The translations under genes and the position numbers were made by a program. Positions 17,405 to 24,913 of a stretch of 64,000 nt of DNA are shown in pieces. Within the stretch, counting starts at the first letter, position 1, and each line of letters begins with the position of its first letter. The notes beneath the pieces were generated by a model. The model was not told the DNA's origin, did no database searches, and was given only the letters and a program-made list of their open reading frames with translations. Source of the DNA: HK1 sp965202735 (GTDB taxonomy: Bacteria > Pseudomonadota > Gammaproteobacteria > HK1); contig OZ241844.1 of assembly GCA_965202735.1 (NCBI GenBank), positions 248,001 to 312,000 of the forward strand, read 5' to 3'.

Positions 17405-18070
17405 TCAGCCCACGCTGATCCTGAGCGCCGCCGCCGCCGCGAGCGGGGCGAGGGTGAACGACGAGGCGGCGAGCGCTCCCAGCAGGTAGAGCTGTCCGGC
17501 CACCGGCAGTCCGCCGGCCGCCCCGGACACCGCGCTCGCCGCGAAGACGAGCACCGGAATATAGAGGGGCAGCACGAGGAGGGACAACAGCATCCCGCCG
17601 CGCCGGAGTCCCACCGTCAGCGCGACGCCGATGGCGCCGACGGCGCTCAGGGTGGGCGTTCCGAGCACGAGCGTCGCGAGCAGCACCGCGAGGCTGCTCG
17701 CCGGCAGTCCGAGAAGCAGCGCGATCAGCGGCGCCGCCACCACCAGCGGCAGGCCGGTCACCAGCCAGTGCGCGAGGATCTTCGCCAGCACGATGAGAGG
17801 CAGAGGCTGCGGGCTGATCAGCATGAGCTCCAGGGAGCCGTCCTCGAAATCGGACCGGAACATCCGCTCCAGCGAGAGCAGGGTGGCGAGCAGCGCTCCG
17901 ATCCAGAACACGCCCGGCGCGATGAGCTCCAGCGTCTCGCGGCGCGGACCCGACCCGAGCGGTACGAGCGCGACGACGATGAGGAAGAACAGCAGCGGGT
18001 TGGCCGCCTCCGCCCGGTGGCGCACCGCGAGGAGCAGGTCCCGGCGCACGATGGCGGTGAACGCGCTCAT
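17405..18070 (-). CDS. ccmB: Haem exporter permease CcmB
   Basis: A 221-residue ABC permease subunit with six predicted helices. It starts MSAFTAIVRRDLLLAVRHRA and contains FRSDFEDGSLELMLISPQPL and GLPLVVAAPLIALLLGLP, both typical of CcmB. With CcmA and CcmC it forms the complex that releases haem-loaded CcmE. The start overlaps the ccmA stop by 4 bp. Confidence 0.92.
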   Translation of the reverse strand: MSAFTAIVRRDLLLAVRHRAEAANPLLFFLIVVALVPLGSGPRRETLELIAPGVFWIGALLATLLSLERMFRSDFEDGSLELMLISPQPLPLIVLAKILAHWLVTGLPLVVAAPLIALLLGLPASSLAVLLATLVLGTPTLSAVGAIGVALTVGLRRGGMLLSLLVLPLYIPVLVFAASAVSGAAGGLPVAGQLYLLGALAASSFTLAPLAAAAALRISVG

Positions 18071-18723
18071 GCGCCGGCGTCGATGGGAACCGGCCTGGGG
18101 GTCACCCTGCCGAGCGCCACCGGGTGATGGCTGGTGATGATCGCCGCGCCGCCGGCCCGGACGTGTTCGTGCAGCATCGCGTCGACGATCGCCACCCCGC
18201 CGGCATCGAGCGCGGTGAAGGGCTCGTCGAGCACCCAGAGAAGGTTCGCGCAGGTGAGCAGGCGGGCGAGCGCCACGCGCTGGCGCTGGCCGGCCGACAG
18301 CGCGCGCGCGGGAATCCGGCCGAGCTCTCCGATCTTCAGGCGGGCGAGCGCCGCGTCCGCCGTCGTCCCGGTCGGCCGGGCGCCGAGCGCGATGGCGACG
18401 TCGAGGTTTTCGCGCGGCGTCAGATCGAGCTTCACGCCGCCCGCGTGGCCGATGAGCTGCACTTCCTCGCGCAGCTCCGGCGCGCCCGGGGAAACCTCCC
18501 GGCCTCTCCACCGGATGACTCCGGCGGCCGGCGGCTGCAGGCCGCAGAGAACGCGCAGAAGCGTCGTCTTGCCGCTTCCGTTGGCGCCGAGGACCTGCAC
18601 GACCTCTCCGGGCGAGATGCGCAGCGCCAGATCTTCGAACAGCATCCGGTGGCCGCGGGAACATGACAGACCGGCGGTCTCCAGGAGCGGGCTGCTGGCG
18701 CTGTCGTGCTCCGTGGGCGGCAA
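18067..18723 (-). CDS. ccmA: Haem exporter ATPase CcmA
   Basis: The ABC ATPase of the CcmABCD complex. Walker A is LGANGSGKTTLLRVL, the signature is LSAGQRQRVALARL, and Walker B is LLWVLDEPFTAL. No ATG is available upstream of the conserved region: the frame LPPTEHDSASSPLLETAGLSC offers only a TTG at 18723, which gives 218 residues, close to the family length (about 205-215). The start is therefore uncertain. It is the first gene of the ccm run and is divergent from the cupredoxin gene at 19228. Confidence 0.85.
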   Translation of the reverse strand: MPPTEHDSASSPLLETAGLSCSRGHRMLFEDLALRISPGEVVQVLGANGSGKTTLLRVLCGLQPPAAGVIRWRGREVSPGAPELREEVQLIGHAGGVKLDLTPRENLDVAIALGARPTGTTADAALARLKIGELGRIPARALSAGQRQRVALARLLTCANLLWVLDEPFTALDAGGVAIVDAMLHEHVRAGGAAIITSHHPVALGRVTPRPVPIDAGA

Positions 18724-19227
18724 CGGGGTGTCCTGGATTCGACGCGATTCCGGCCAGCGCGGAGTATACCCGGCGCCCGCCGGTCGTGCCGCCGCCGGGC
18801 TGCGTCGGGCGGGATCGGCTCCGCCCCGTCCGGCAATGCCGGCGGGCGATGCATGGGTCCGAACCTGGAGGGAGCGGGCCGGCGGCGGCCGGCGCCGTCG
18901 CGCTCGATGCCGCCGGGCGCCGGCGCCTCCGCCCCGTCCGCGTTCGGCGTCGGTACTTGCCCGCGGCCGCGCCGGTGCGGTCCATGCCTCTGCTCGCGCA
19001 CGGCGCCGGTGGCCGACGAGGCCGGGAATAAAATGCGGGCCTCGAGGGTTCTCCCGGTGACCAGGCTCCGCTCCAGCGTCGCCCGCCACCTCCGAGAGGA
19101 TGCTCCGGATCGTGGAAAGCTCAAGCGGAATCAACCAGTTGGTATTGCTCAGGCCGGATGCTTCGAGTACCGCCCTCAATGGAGCCCGCGGCAGCTCGGC
19201 GCATCTGGCCCACCAAAAGGAGATGAC
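18724..19227. promoter_or_regulatory. 504-bp divergent intergenic region between ccmA and the respiratory cluster
   Basis: Nothing coding is convincing here; open frames in it have no family-like sequence. It is rich in short GC palindromes. The part nearest the plus-strand cluster (about 19080-19200) is less GC-rich and is followed by AAAAGGAGATGAC, a strong ribosome site for the gene at 19228. It must hold the promoters of the ccm operon (leftwards) and of the 19-30 kb cluster (rightwards), but I cannot place them. Confidence 0.4.
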
Positions 19228-19956
19228 ATGCGGATACTGAATCCGGCGCTTTGGGCCCTCTGTCTCGTCTGGCTGGCGACTCCCGCTTTCGCGGCCAAGG
19301 CGAAGTACGAGGAAGGCGAGGTCTCGGGAGGAGGGGCCATCGAGGGCAGCGTCGTGTACCACGGGCCCGTGAAGAAGCGGACCATCCTTCCCACCAAGGA
19401 CAAGAAGGTCTGCGGCGGCATCCGCAAGGAGCCGCTGATCGTCGTCGGTGACGGCGGCGCCGTGAAGGACAGCGTCGTCTTTCTCAAGGACGTCGCGTCC
19501 GGCAAGCCGTGGCCGGAGATGTCCGGCGGCGGGCGGCCGGTGCTGGACCAGAAGGACTGCCGGTTCAAGCCGCACGTGCAGGTGGCCCGCCGGGGCAGGA
19601 TCGACATCGTGAACTCGGACCCGGTCCTGCACAACACCCACGGCTACTACGGCAAGCGCACCGCGTTCAACGTGGCGCTGCCGCTCCAGGGCGGGAAGGT
19701 CACCAAGCTCCTCCGGTCGCCGGGCGAGGTCCGGATCGACTGCGACGCCCACGGCTGGATGCTCGCCTGGATCTACGTGGTCGACAACCCGTACTTCGCG
19801 CAGACCGGCGAAGATGGCAGGTTCTCGATCGCGGACGTGCCCCCGGGCGAGTACACGCTGGCCGTCTGGCAGGAGGAGCTGGGGGTGGCCGAGATGCCGG
19901 TCACGGTTGCGGCGAACGAAGTCACGAGCGTGCCGGTGGAGCTGAAGGAGAAGTGA
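19228..19956 (+). CDS. Exported cupredoxin-like protein with carboxypeptidase-regulatory-like tail
   Basis: A 242-residue periplasmic protein with a clear signal peptide (MRILNPALWALCLVWLATPAFA). The core resembles a plastocyanin/cupredoxin with likely copper ligands: VLHNTHGYYG (His) and IDCDAHGWMLAW (Cys, His, Met). The C-terminal IADVPPGEYTLAVWQEELG is the beta-sandwich seen in carboxypeptidase-regulatory-like domains. A paired-Cys region (KVCGG, KDCRF) is also present. It is roughly 70% identical by eye to the C-terminal domain of the protein at 21786 and more distantly related to the one at 30025. It is the first gene of the respiratory cluster and a plausible electron carrier or copper carrier (inference). 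Confidence 0.7.
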   Translation: MRILNPALWALCLVWLATPAFAAKAKYEEGEVSGGGAIEGSVVYHGPVKKRTILPTKDKKVCGGIRKEPLIVVGDGGAVKDSVVFLKDVASGKPWPEMSGGGRPVLDQKDCRFKPHVQVARRGRIDIVNSDPVLHNTHGYYGKRTAFNVALPLQGGKVTKLLRSPGEVRIDCDAHGWMLAWIYVVDNPYFAQTGEDGRFSIADVPPGEYTLAVWQEELGVAEMPVTVAANEVTSVPVELKEK

Positions 19957-20054
19957 TGCGTGACGTGAAGTCGCAGTGAAGCGGAGTGCGGGCGGGAGCT
20001 GATGCCCGCCGGACTCGACAGATGTTCCACCACCATGGCAAGGGGAGAGATGCG

Positions 20055-21164
20055 ATGGAGAAGAGACAGCCGCATGACAAGGAGGGTTCGCGTATCGGCA
20101 CGCGAATCGAGATCTCGCGCCGTACCTTTCTGCACAACACCCTGCTGACCGGTGGCGCGGTTGCCGGGGCGGGGCTCTTTCAGACCTTCACCTCGATGAA
20201 CGTCGCCCACGCCGCCACGGAGTCGTTCAGCTTCGCGTGGGTGTCCGACACCCACCTCTATCCCAGGACGCTGAACACGCGCTTCATCGAGAAGGCGGGC
20301 CGCGCCTTCAAGGAAATTCAGGACATGGGCTCGTCGTTCGACTTCATGCTCTTCGGCGGGGACCTGGCGCAGAAGGGCGACCCCGTGGAGCTGCAGCTCG
20401 GGGTCGAGATGCTGAACGAGATCACCAGCGTCGAGAAGCGCTTCATCCCCGGCGAGCACGACTGGTACCTGGACATGGGCGAGGCCTGGAACGGGCACTT
20501 CGGGGAGTCGCCGTGGATGTTCGACCACAAGGGCGTGCGCATCATCGGCCTGAACACGGTCGGATTCGCGCCCGACTACTGGACCGCCAAGGGCATGACG
20601 CCGACCGAGCGCATGGGCCACATGGAGGCCCTGGACGGCTCCCAGGCCGGTCCCTGGTCGGGTCTCGGCAAGGAGCAGCAGATGTGGCTCCAGACCGCGC
20701 TCTCCGACTGGCCGAAGGACGCTCCGGTCATCATCTTCAGCCACACGCCGCTGTACGAGGTCTACCCGGGCTGGAACTTCTGGATTCGCGACTGGCGCCA
20801 GGTGCACGAGATCATCGGGCCCTACAGCAACATCACCAACATCCACGGCCACGTGCACCAGCCGCTCTACCACGAGACCGAAGGCGCCCGCTTCATCGGA
20901 ATGCTGGCGACCTCGTGGCCGTGGCCGTATCCCCCCACCGGCGTGCCGGCCCTCACGAAGCCGATGATCCGGGTCGACCCGGGCGACATCTTCGACGGCG
21001 TCGGCTGGGGCAGGTTCGACTACGCGGACGGCCATGCGAGCGAGGAGTACAAGATGTGGCGCAACGAGGTCTTCGCGGTGGCCCAGCATGATTCGGGCAC
21101 CGGCGACAACGGGAACCAGATCCTGACGCCGCGTATCGCCGACCGTGACTGGACGGGCAACTGA
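20055..21164 (+). CDS. Tat-exported calcineurin-like metallophosphoesterase
   Basis: A 369-residue protein with a twin-arginine signal (ISRRTFLHNTLLTGGAVAGA). The metallophosphoesterase motifs follow in order: WVSDTHLY (DxH), LFGGDLAQKGD (GD), PGEHDWY (in place of GNHD), IIFSHTPLYE (SH) and NIHGHVHQPLY (GHxH). So a dinuclear metal site is likely, with the usual GNHD Asn replaced by Glu. The substrate is unknown. It lies between a cupredoxin gene and a cytochrome c gene with small gaps, so it seems to be part of the respiratory cluster. A folded, metal-loaded export product in this setting is unusual. The start at 20055 has AAGGGGAGAG upstream. Confidence 0.75.
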   Translation: MEKRQPHDKEGSRIGTRIEISRRTFLHNTLLTGGAVAGAGLFQTFTSMNVAHAATESFSFAWVSDTHLYPRTLNTRFIEKAGRAFKEIQDMGSSFDFMLFGGDLAQKGDPVELQLGVEMLNEITSVEKRFIPGEHDWYLDMGEAWNGHFGESPWMFDHKGVRIIGLNTVGFAPDYWTAKGMTPTERMGHMEALDGSQAGPWSGLGKEQQMWLQTALSDWPKDAPVIIFSHTPLYEVYPGWNFWIRDWRQVHEIIGPYSNITNIHGHVHQPLYHETEGARFIGMLATSWPWPYPPTGVPALTKPMIRVDPGDIFDGVGWGRFDYADGHASEEYKMWRNEVFAVAQHDSGTGDNGNQILTPRIADRDWTGN

Positions 21165-21181
21165 GCGAGGAGGAACCAATC

Positions 21182-21643
21182 GTGAAAGGAATGAGCAAGC
21201 GTTTGCTGCTGGCCGCCGGTTGCGCGGTGTGCGTGGGCTTCGGGGTGTTTGGCGTAGTGCAGAATTCGGCCGCCCACAAGGACCCCCACGATGCCGAAAC
21301 CCTGAAGGCGTTCCAGGACCTCTTCATGGAGCAGGTGATCCTGGGCGACAGGCTGTTCCACGGCGATGCGGAGGCCCAGAAGGAGCTCGGGGTGAACCTG
21401 TCGAAGACCGGCATGGCCTGCGCCATGTGCCACCCCATCTCGTCGGACATCCATCCTCACGAGTTCCCGAAGTTCCAGGAGCAGATGAGCGAGTTCGCGA
21501 CCCTGCGCGACATGGTCAACTGGTGCATCGAGAAGCCCAACGAGGGCGAGATCATCGATGTGAGCAGCGAGGCCATGAAGGCGCTGGAAGCGTACATGTA
21601 CTGGTCCAACAAGGGATCGGTCCTGGACCCCGGCCGTCACTGA
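21182..21643 (+). CDS. Monohaem c-type cytochrome with signal peptide
   Basis: A 153-residue periplasmic cytochrome. The GTG at 21182 is chosen because GAGGAGG precedes it by eight bases. After a signal sequence (LLLAAGCAVCVGFGVFGVV) it has LFHGDAEAQKELGVNLSKTG and one haem motif, CAMCHPISSDIHPH. The region MVNWCIEKPNEGEII and ALEAYMYWSNKG recalls SoxX/TsdA-like class I cytochromes. It follows the metallophosphoesterase by 17 bp. The likely role is electron transfer in this cluster; no catalytic feature is visible. Confidence 0.72.
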   Translation: MKGMSKRLLLAAGCAVCVGFGVFGVVQNSAAHKDPHDAETLKAFQDLFMEQVILGDRLFHGDAEAQKELGVNLSKTGMACAMCHPISSDIHPHEFPKFQEQMSEFATLRDMVNWCIEKPNEGEIIDVSSEAMKALEAYMYWSNKGSVLDPGRH

Positions 21644-21734
21644 GAAGTCCCGGGCCACCGGGGAGTCCCGGCCCGCGGGCCGTATCGTCCGTGCCCGAGC
21701 GGTTGTTCGGCACGAGTCCGGAGGAATCGTCGAA

Positions 21735-21759
21735 GACGGCCGCCCATCGGGCGGCCGTC
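21735..21759 (+). terminator. Perfect 11-bp stem hairpin between two cluster genes
   Basis: GACGGCCGCCC, a three-base loop, then GGGCGGCCGTC. It lies 26 bp before the TTG start of the next gene and 92 bp after the preceding stop. No T-run follows. It could attenuate or stabilise the message and so separate expression of the first three genes from the rest. Confidence 0.45.
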
Positions 21760-21785
21760 GCGCGTGAACGAGGGGGCGGCTGGCT

Positions 21786-23558
21786 TTGAACAAGGCGAAG
21801 GCGGTCTCGGCGGTGGCGGTCGTGCTGGTGGTCGCACTGGTGGTGGTAGTGAGCGTGGTGGTGCGGCAGTGGTCGAGCAGGCCGCCCCACCCCGATTCGG
21901 TGTTCAACCTCTCGGCCGCCACCGGCAACATCGATCCGGTCGGCCAGCCGATGCCGCCGAATCCCACCCTGCTCAGGCATGGCGAGTGGGTGTATCGCGG
22001 GCTGTGCATCGGATGCCACGGCGTCGACGGCGACGGCAACGGCGCGGTATGGGAGCTCGCCGACGTGTACGCGCCCGAGCACAAGCTGCCGCGCAAGCCC
22101 CGGGACTTCACCGAGGCGGTGTTCAAGCTTCGTTCCACCCCGAGCGGCTCCTTCCCCACCGACGCGGACCTGTTCAGGTCGATCTCGCGCGGCCTCGTGG
22201 CCGACCACGACATGCCGTCGTTCAAGTTCCTTCCCGAGCGGGACCGCTGGGCGGTCGTCGCCTACATCAAGACGCTCTCGCCGCGCTGGGAGGACGAGGC
22301 GGACTGGCAGGAGGACCCCATCACGATCGCCGAGCCGCCGCTTCCCGACGCGGCGATGCTGCTCGCGGGCAAGGATGTCTACGGCCGCATGCAGTGCGCC
22401 GAGTGCCACGGCCCCCTCGGCAAGGGCGACGGACCGTCGGCGCCCGGTCTCGAAGACGACAGCGGCCTGCCGATCGTGCCCCGGGACTTCACCGACGCGG
22501 CGCAGTTCGTGGGCGACAGCAGCCCCAGGGGCGTCTACCAGACGTTCACCACCGGGCTGGACGGCACGCCGATGCCGTCGTTCGCGGACTTCCTCGACGA
22601 GGACCAGCGATGGCAGCTCGTCTGGTACGTGACCTCGCTCCGGCCGGACTGGGACCTCTACGACGCGCGCGTCGGTCTGCTGAAGGAGCGGGGCGAGGAC
22701 CTCGCGCTGGCTGCGCTGGCGCCGGTCGTGGCCCCGGCCTCGGCGGCGGTGCCGGCCGCGGCCGTCGGATCGGGGGAGGGTACGGTCGTCGCCGCGGCGG
22801 CGGCGCAGACCGGCTCGAGCCGGGAGTCTGCGGGCGATGCGGCGTCCGCGGCCGCGAAGGACGAGGCGGCGGACGCGCCGGACAAGCCGGCCGGGCCGGT
22901 GTTCCTGGGCAAGTACCGGGAAGCCGCCGTGACCGGCGGAGGCGCCATCCGGGGGAAGGTCGTGTACAACGGCTCCGTCAAGAAGAAGACCGTCCTGCCG
23001 ACGAAGGACAAGCGGGTGTGCGGCAAGGTCCGCAAGGAGCCGCTCATCTTCGTGGGAGACGGGGGGGCGGTGAAGGACAGCGTCGTGTACCTGAAGGGCA
23101 TCGGATCGGGCAAGCCGTGGCCCGACATGATGACCCGGGTTCCCGTGCTCGACCAGGAAAGCTGCAAGTTCCACCCGCACGTCCAGGTCGCGCGCCAGGG
23201 CAGCCTGGACATCGTCAACTCCGACCCGGTGCTCCACAACACGCACGGCTACTACGGCAAGCGGACCGCGTTCAACGTGGCGCTGCCGGAGAAGGACCAG
23301 AAGGTCACCAAGGTTCTCAGGCAGCCCGGCACGGTCAGGGTGGACTGCGACGCGCACGGCTGGATGCTGGGCTGGGTCCACGTGGTGGACAACCCGTACT
23401 TCTTCCAGACGGAGGAGGACGGGGCGTTCTCGATTACCGACGTGCCGCCGGGAGAGTACACGCTGGCGGTGTGGCAGGAGTGGCTGGGCGAGACCGAATA
23501 CCCGGTCACCGTCACCGCGGGCGGGACGGCCGTGCTCGACATTGACCTGACGAAGTAG
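21786..23558 (+). CDS. Membrane-anchored diheme cytochrome c fused to a cupredoxin-like domain
   Basis: A 590-residue fusion. An N-terminal anchor helix (VSAVAVVLVVALVVVVSVV) is followed by two cytochrome c domains, GLCIGCHGVDGDGNG near residue 77 and MQCAECHGPLGKGDG near 203. Then comes a long Ala-rich linker (about 310-375), and finally a cupredoxin-like domain almost the same as the gene at 19228 (VLHNTHGYYGKR and VDCDAHGWMLGW, with the PPGEYTLAVWQEWLG tail). The start is TTG with GAGGGGGCGG upstream. Such a protein could wire electrons from a haem chain through copper to a terminal reductase (inference). I do not recognise this exact architecture as a named family. Confidence 0.75.
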   Translation: MNKAKAVSAVAVVLVVALVVVVSVVVRQWSSRPPHPDSVFNLSAATGNIDPVGQPMPPNPTLLRHGEWVYRGLCIGCHGVDGDGNGAVWELADVYAPEHKLPRKPRDFTEAVFKLRSTPSGSFPTDADLFRSISRGLVADHDMPSFKFLPERDRWAVVAYIKTLSPRWEDEADWQEDPITIAEPPLPDAAMLLAGKDVYGRMQCAECHGPLGKGDGPSAPGLEDDSGLPIVPRDFTDAAQFVGDSSPRGVYQTFTTGLDGTPMPSFADFLDEDQRWQLVWYVTSLRPDWDLYDARVGLLKERGEDLALAALAPVVAPASAAVPAAAVGSGEGTVVAAAAAQTGSSRESAGDAASAAAKDEAADAPDKPAGPVFLGKYREAAVTGGGAIRGKVVYNGSVKKKTVLPTKDKRVCGKVRKEPLIFVGDGGAVKDSVVYLKGIGSGKPWPDMMTRVPVLDQESCKFHPHVQVARQGSLDIVNSDPVLHNTHGYYGKRTAFNVALPEKDQKVTKVLRQPGTVRVDCDAHGWMLGWVHVVDNPYFFQTEEDGAFSITDVPPGEYTLAVWQEWLGETEYPVTVTAGGTAVLDIDLTK

Positions 23559-23579
23559 CGGGAGGAGCATGTACGGGCC

Positions 23580-24086
23580 ATGCAGGTGCGTTCACCCGAG
23601 TCGCGGGGGACTCGGCCGCGGGGTCGAAGGGACACGGGCGCGGTCGCCGTCGTCTGCGCCGGTGTGGTGCTCGCCGTCGCGCTCGCGCTTTCCGCCGTCA
23701 CCTTCGCTCCCGAGCAGACGCTGGCGGAGCCTCCCATGAAGGTCGTGCAAAGGGTCGAGTTCGACGTACTGCGCGAGGGCGCGAACATCGCCGACCTCGA
23801 GCGGGGCCGGAGCTACTACGCTCAGCTCTGCCTCCCCTGCCACGGAGGGTCCGGGCGCGGGGACGGAGAATGGGCCTGGCGCATGACGCCGCGTCCCTCG
23901 GACCTCACCGCGGAGCGCACGCGGCAGCGCAGCGACGGCCACCTCCTCGCGGCGGTTCGTGACGGCATCGAAGGCACCGCGATGAGAGGCTGGGACGATC
24001 GCCTGTCCGACATCCAGATCGGCCAGGTGCTGGGATTCGTGCGGCACCTGGGGCGCATCGAGCGTGCGCGGGCCGCGCCCGGGTGA
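23580..24086 (+). CDS. Membrane-anchored monohaem cytochrome c
   Basis: A 168-residue protein with a single N-terminal helix (AVAVVCAGVVLAVALALSAV) and one cytochrome c domain: QLCLPCHGGSGRGDGEWAW, then GTAMRGWDDRLSDIQI supplying the likely axial Met, then VLGFVRHLG. It starts 22 bp after the diheme-cupredoxin gene and overlaps the next gene by 4 bp. Electron carrier of the cluster; the partner is unknown. Confidence 0.75.
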   Translation: MQVRSPESRGTRPRGRRDTGAVAVVCAGVVLAVALALSAVTFAPEQTLAEPPMKVVQRVEFDVLREGANIADLERGRSYYAQLCLPCHGGSGRGDGEWAWRMTPRPSDLTAERTRQRSDGHLLAAVRDGIEGTAMRGWDDRLSDIQIGQVLGFVRHLGRIERARAAPG

Positions 24087-24649
24087 GCGCCGTGGCCGGC
24101 ATCGGCGCCAGGGTCGAGCCGGTTCCATCGGCGCGCGCGCGGGACGAGGCCCGGTCCCGGGGGCTGATGGTCCTGCGCTTTCTGGTGCTTTCCGTCATCC
24201 ACCTGTTCCTGGGCACCGTGCAGGGGGTGCTGCAGACCTTCCCGGGCATCGCCCAGTGGATCCGGGAGGCCGGACCGGCGGGACACCTGATCGACCCGCT
24301 CGCGCACGCGCACATCAACCTGGTGGGTGGCGTGACCATGGGCATGATGGGGCTCATCTACTACGTGCTCCCGAAGGTGCTCGGGAGGGACGTGTACAGC
24401 CCGGCGCTCGCGGAGGCTTCGTTCTGGCTGTCCACGGTGGGGGTGCTCGGGTTCTTCACATCCCTCGTGGCGCTGGGAATCGTGGAAGGCAGCATGATTC
24501 ACGGCGGCATGACCTGGTCCGAGGCGCTGGCGGCGGTGGGGCCCGTTCACCACATCCTGATCATCACCACCGCCTTCCTGATGGGGTTCGGCTACTGGGC
24601 GTTCATCGCCAACGTCCTGATGACGGTCATGCGGAGACGCGGAGACTGA
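24083..24649 (+). CDS. Truncated haem-copper subunit-I-like membrane protein
   Basis: A 188-residue protein of about four helices that aligns with the C-terminal part of the cbb3-type subunit at 24914. Both share the arrangement AHAH...IYY.LPK...YS: here DPLAHAHINLVGG and LIYYVLPKVLGRDVYS. It therefore keeps the two-histidine helix that ligates the haems in subunit I, but lacks the helices that bind CuB. A further GPVHHILI motif is present. It may be an accessory haem-b subunit or an assembly paralogue (inference). GTG start, overlapping the upstream cytochrome by 4 bp. Confidence 0.65.
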   Translation: MSAVAGIGARVEPVPSARARDEARSRGLMVLRFLVLSVIHLFLGTVQGVLQTFPGIAQWIREAGPAGHLIDPLAHAHINLVGGVTMGMMGLIYYVLPKVLGRDVYSPALAEASFWLSTVGVLGFFTSLVALGIVEGSMIHGGMTWSEALAAVGPVHHILIITTAFLMGFGYWAFIANVLMTVMRRRGD

Positions 24650-24650
24650 C

Positions 24651-24869
24651 ATGCACCGACTGATCAACATCCTCTACAGCGGCTTCATGGTCGGCATCGG
24701 CATCGGGACCGTATTCCAGCTCGCGTTCCTTCCCCTCATGGGGATGCGCAGCCACGACGACTGGACGGGCCTGCTGTGGTGGGGGTTCGCCATCACGCTC
24801 GCCACCGGCGTGCTGTCGGCGCTGAGCTTCTGGTTCATGAACTCCGTCATGGTGCGCCAGGGCAAGTAG
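24651..24869 (+). CDS. Small two-helix membrane protein
   Basis: A 72-residue protein starting MHRLINILYSGFMVGIGIGT with a second helix near the C-terminus (WGFAITLATGVLSALSFWFM). I recognise no motif. It starts one base after the stop of the truncated subunit-I-like gene and 44 bp before the catalytic subunit, so it is probably a small structural subunit of the same complex. Confidence 0.6.
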   Translation: MHRLINILYSGFMVGIGIGTVFQLAFLPLMGMRSHDDWTGLLWWGFAITLATGVLSALSFWFMNSVMVRQGK

Positions 24870-24913
24870 CGCGAAGCCCGGTCCCTCGATGGATCCTCGC
24901 TGGAGCTGCGGAC

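Noticed and set aside
20055..21164. Phosphodiesterase of the cyclic-nucleotide signalling type
   Set aside because: It has a Tat signal and would act in the periplasm, and the GNHD motif is altered; a specific substrate is not supported.
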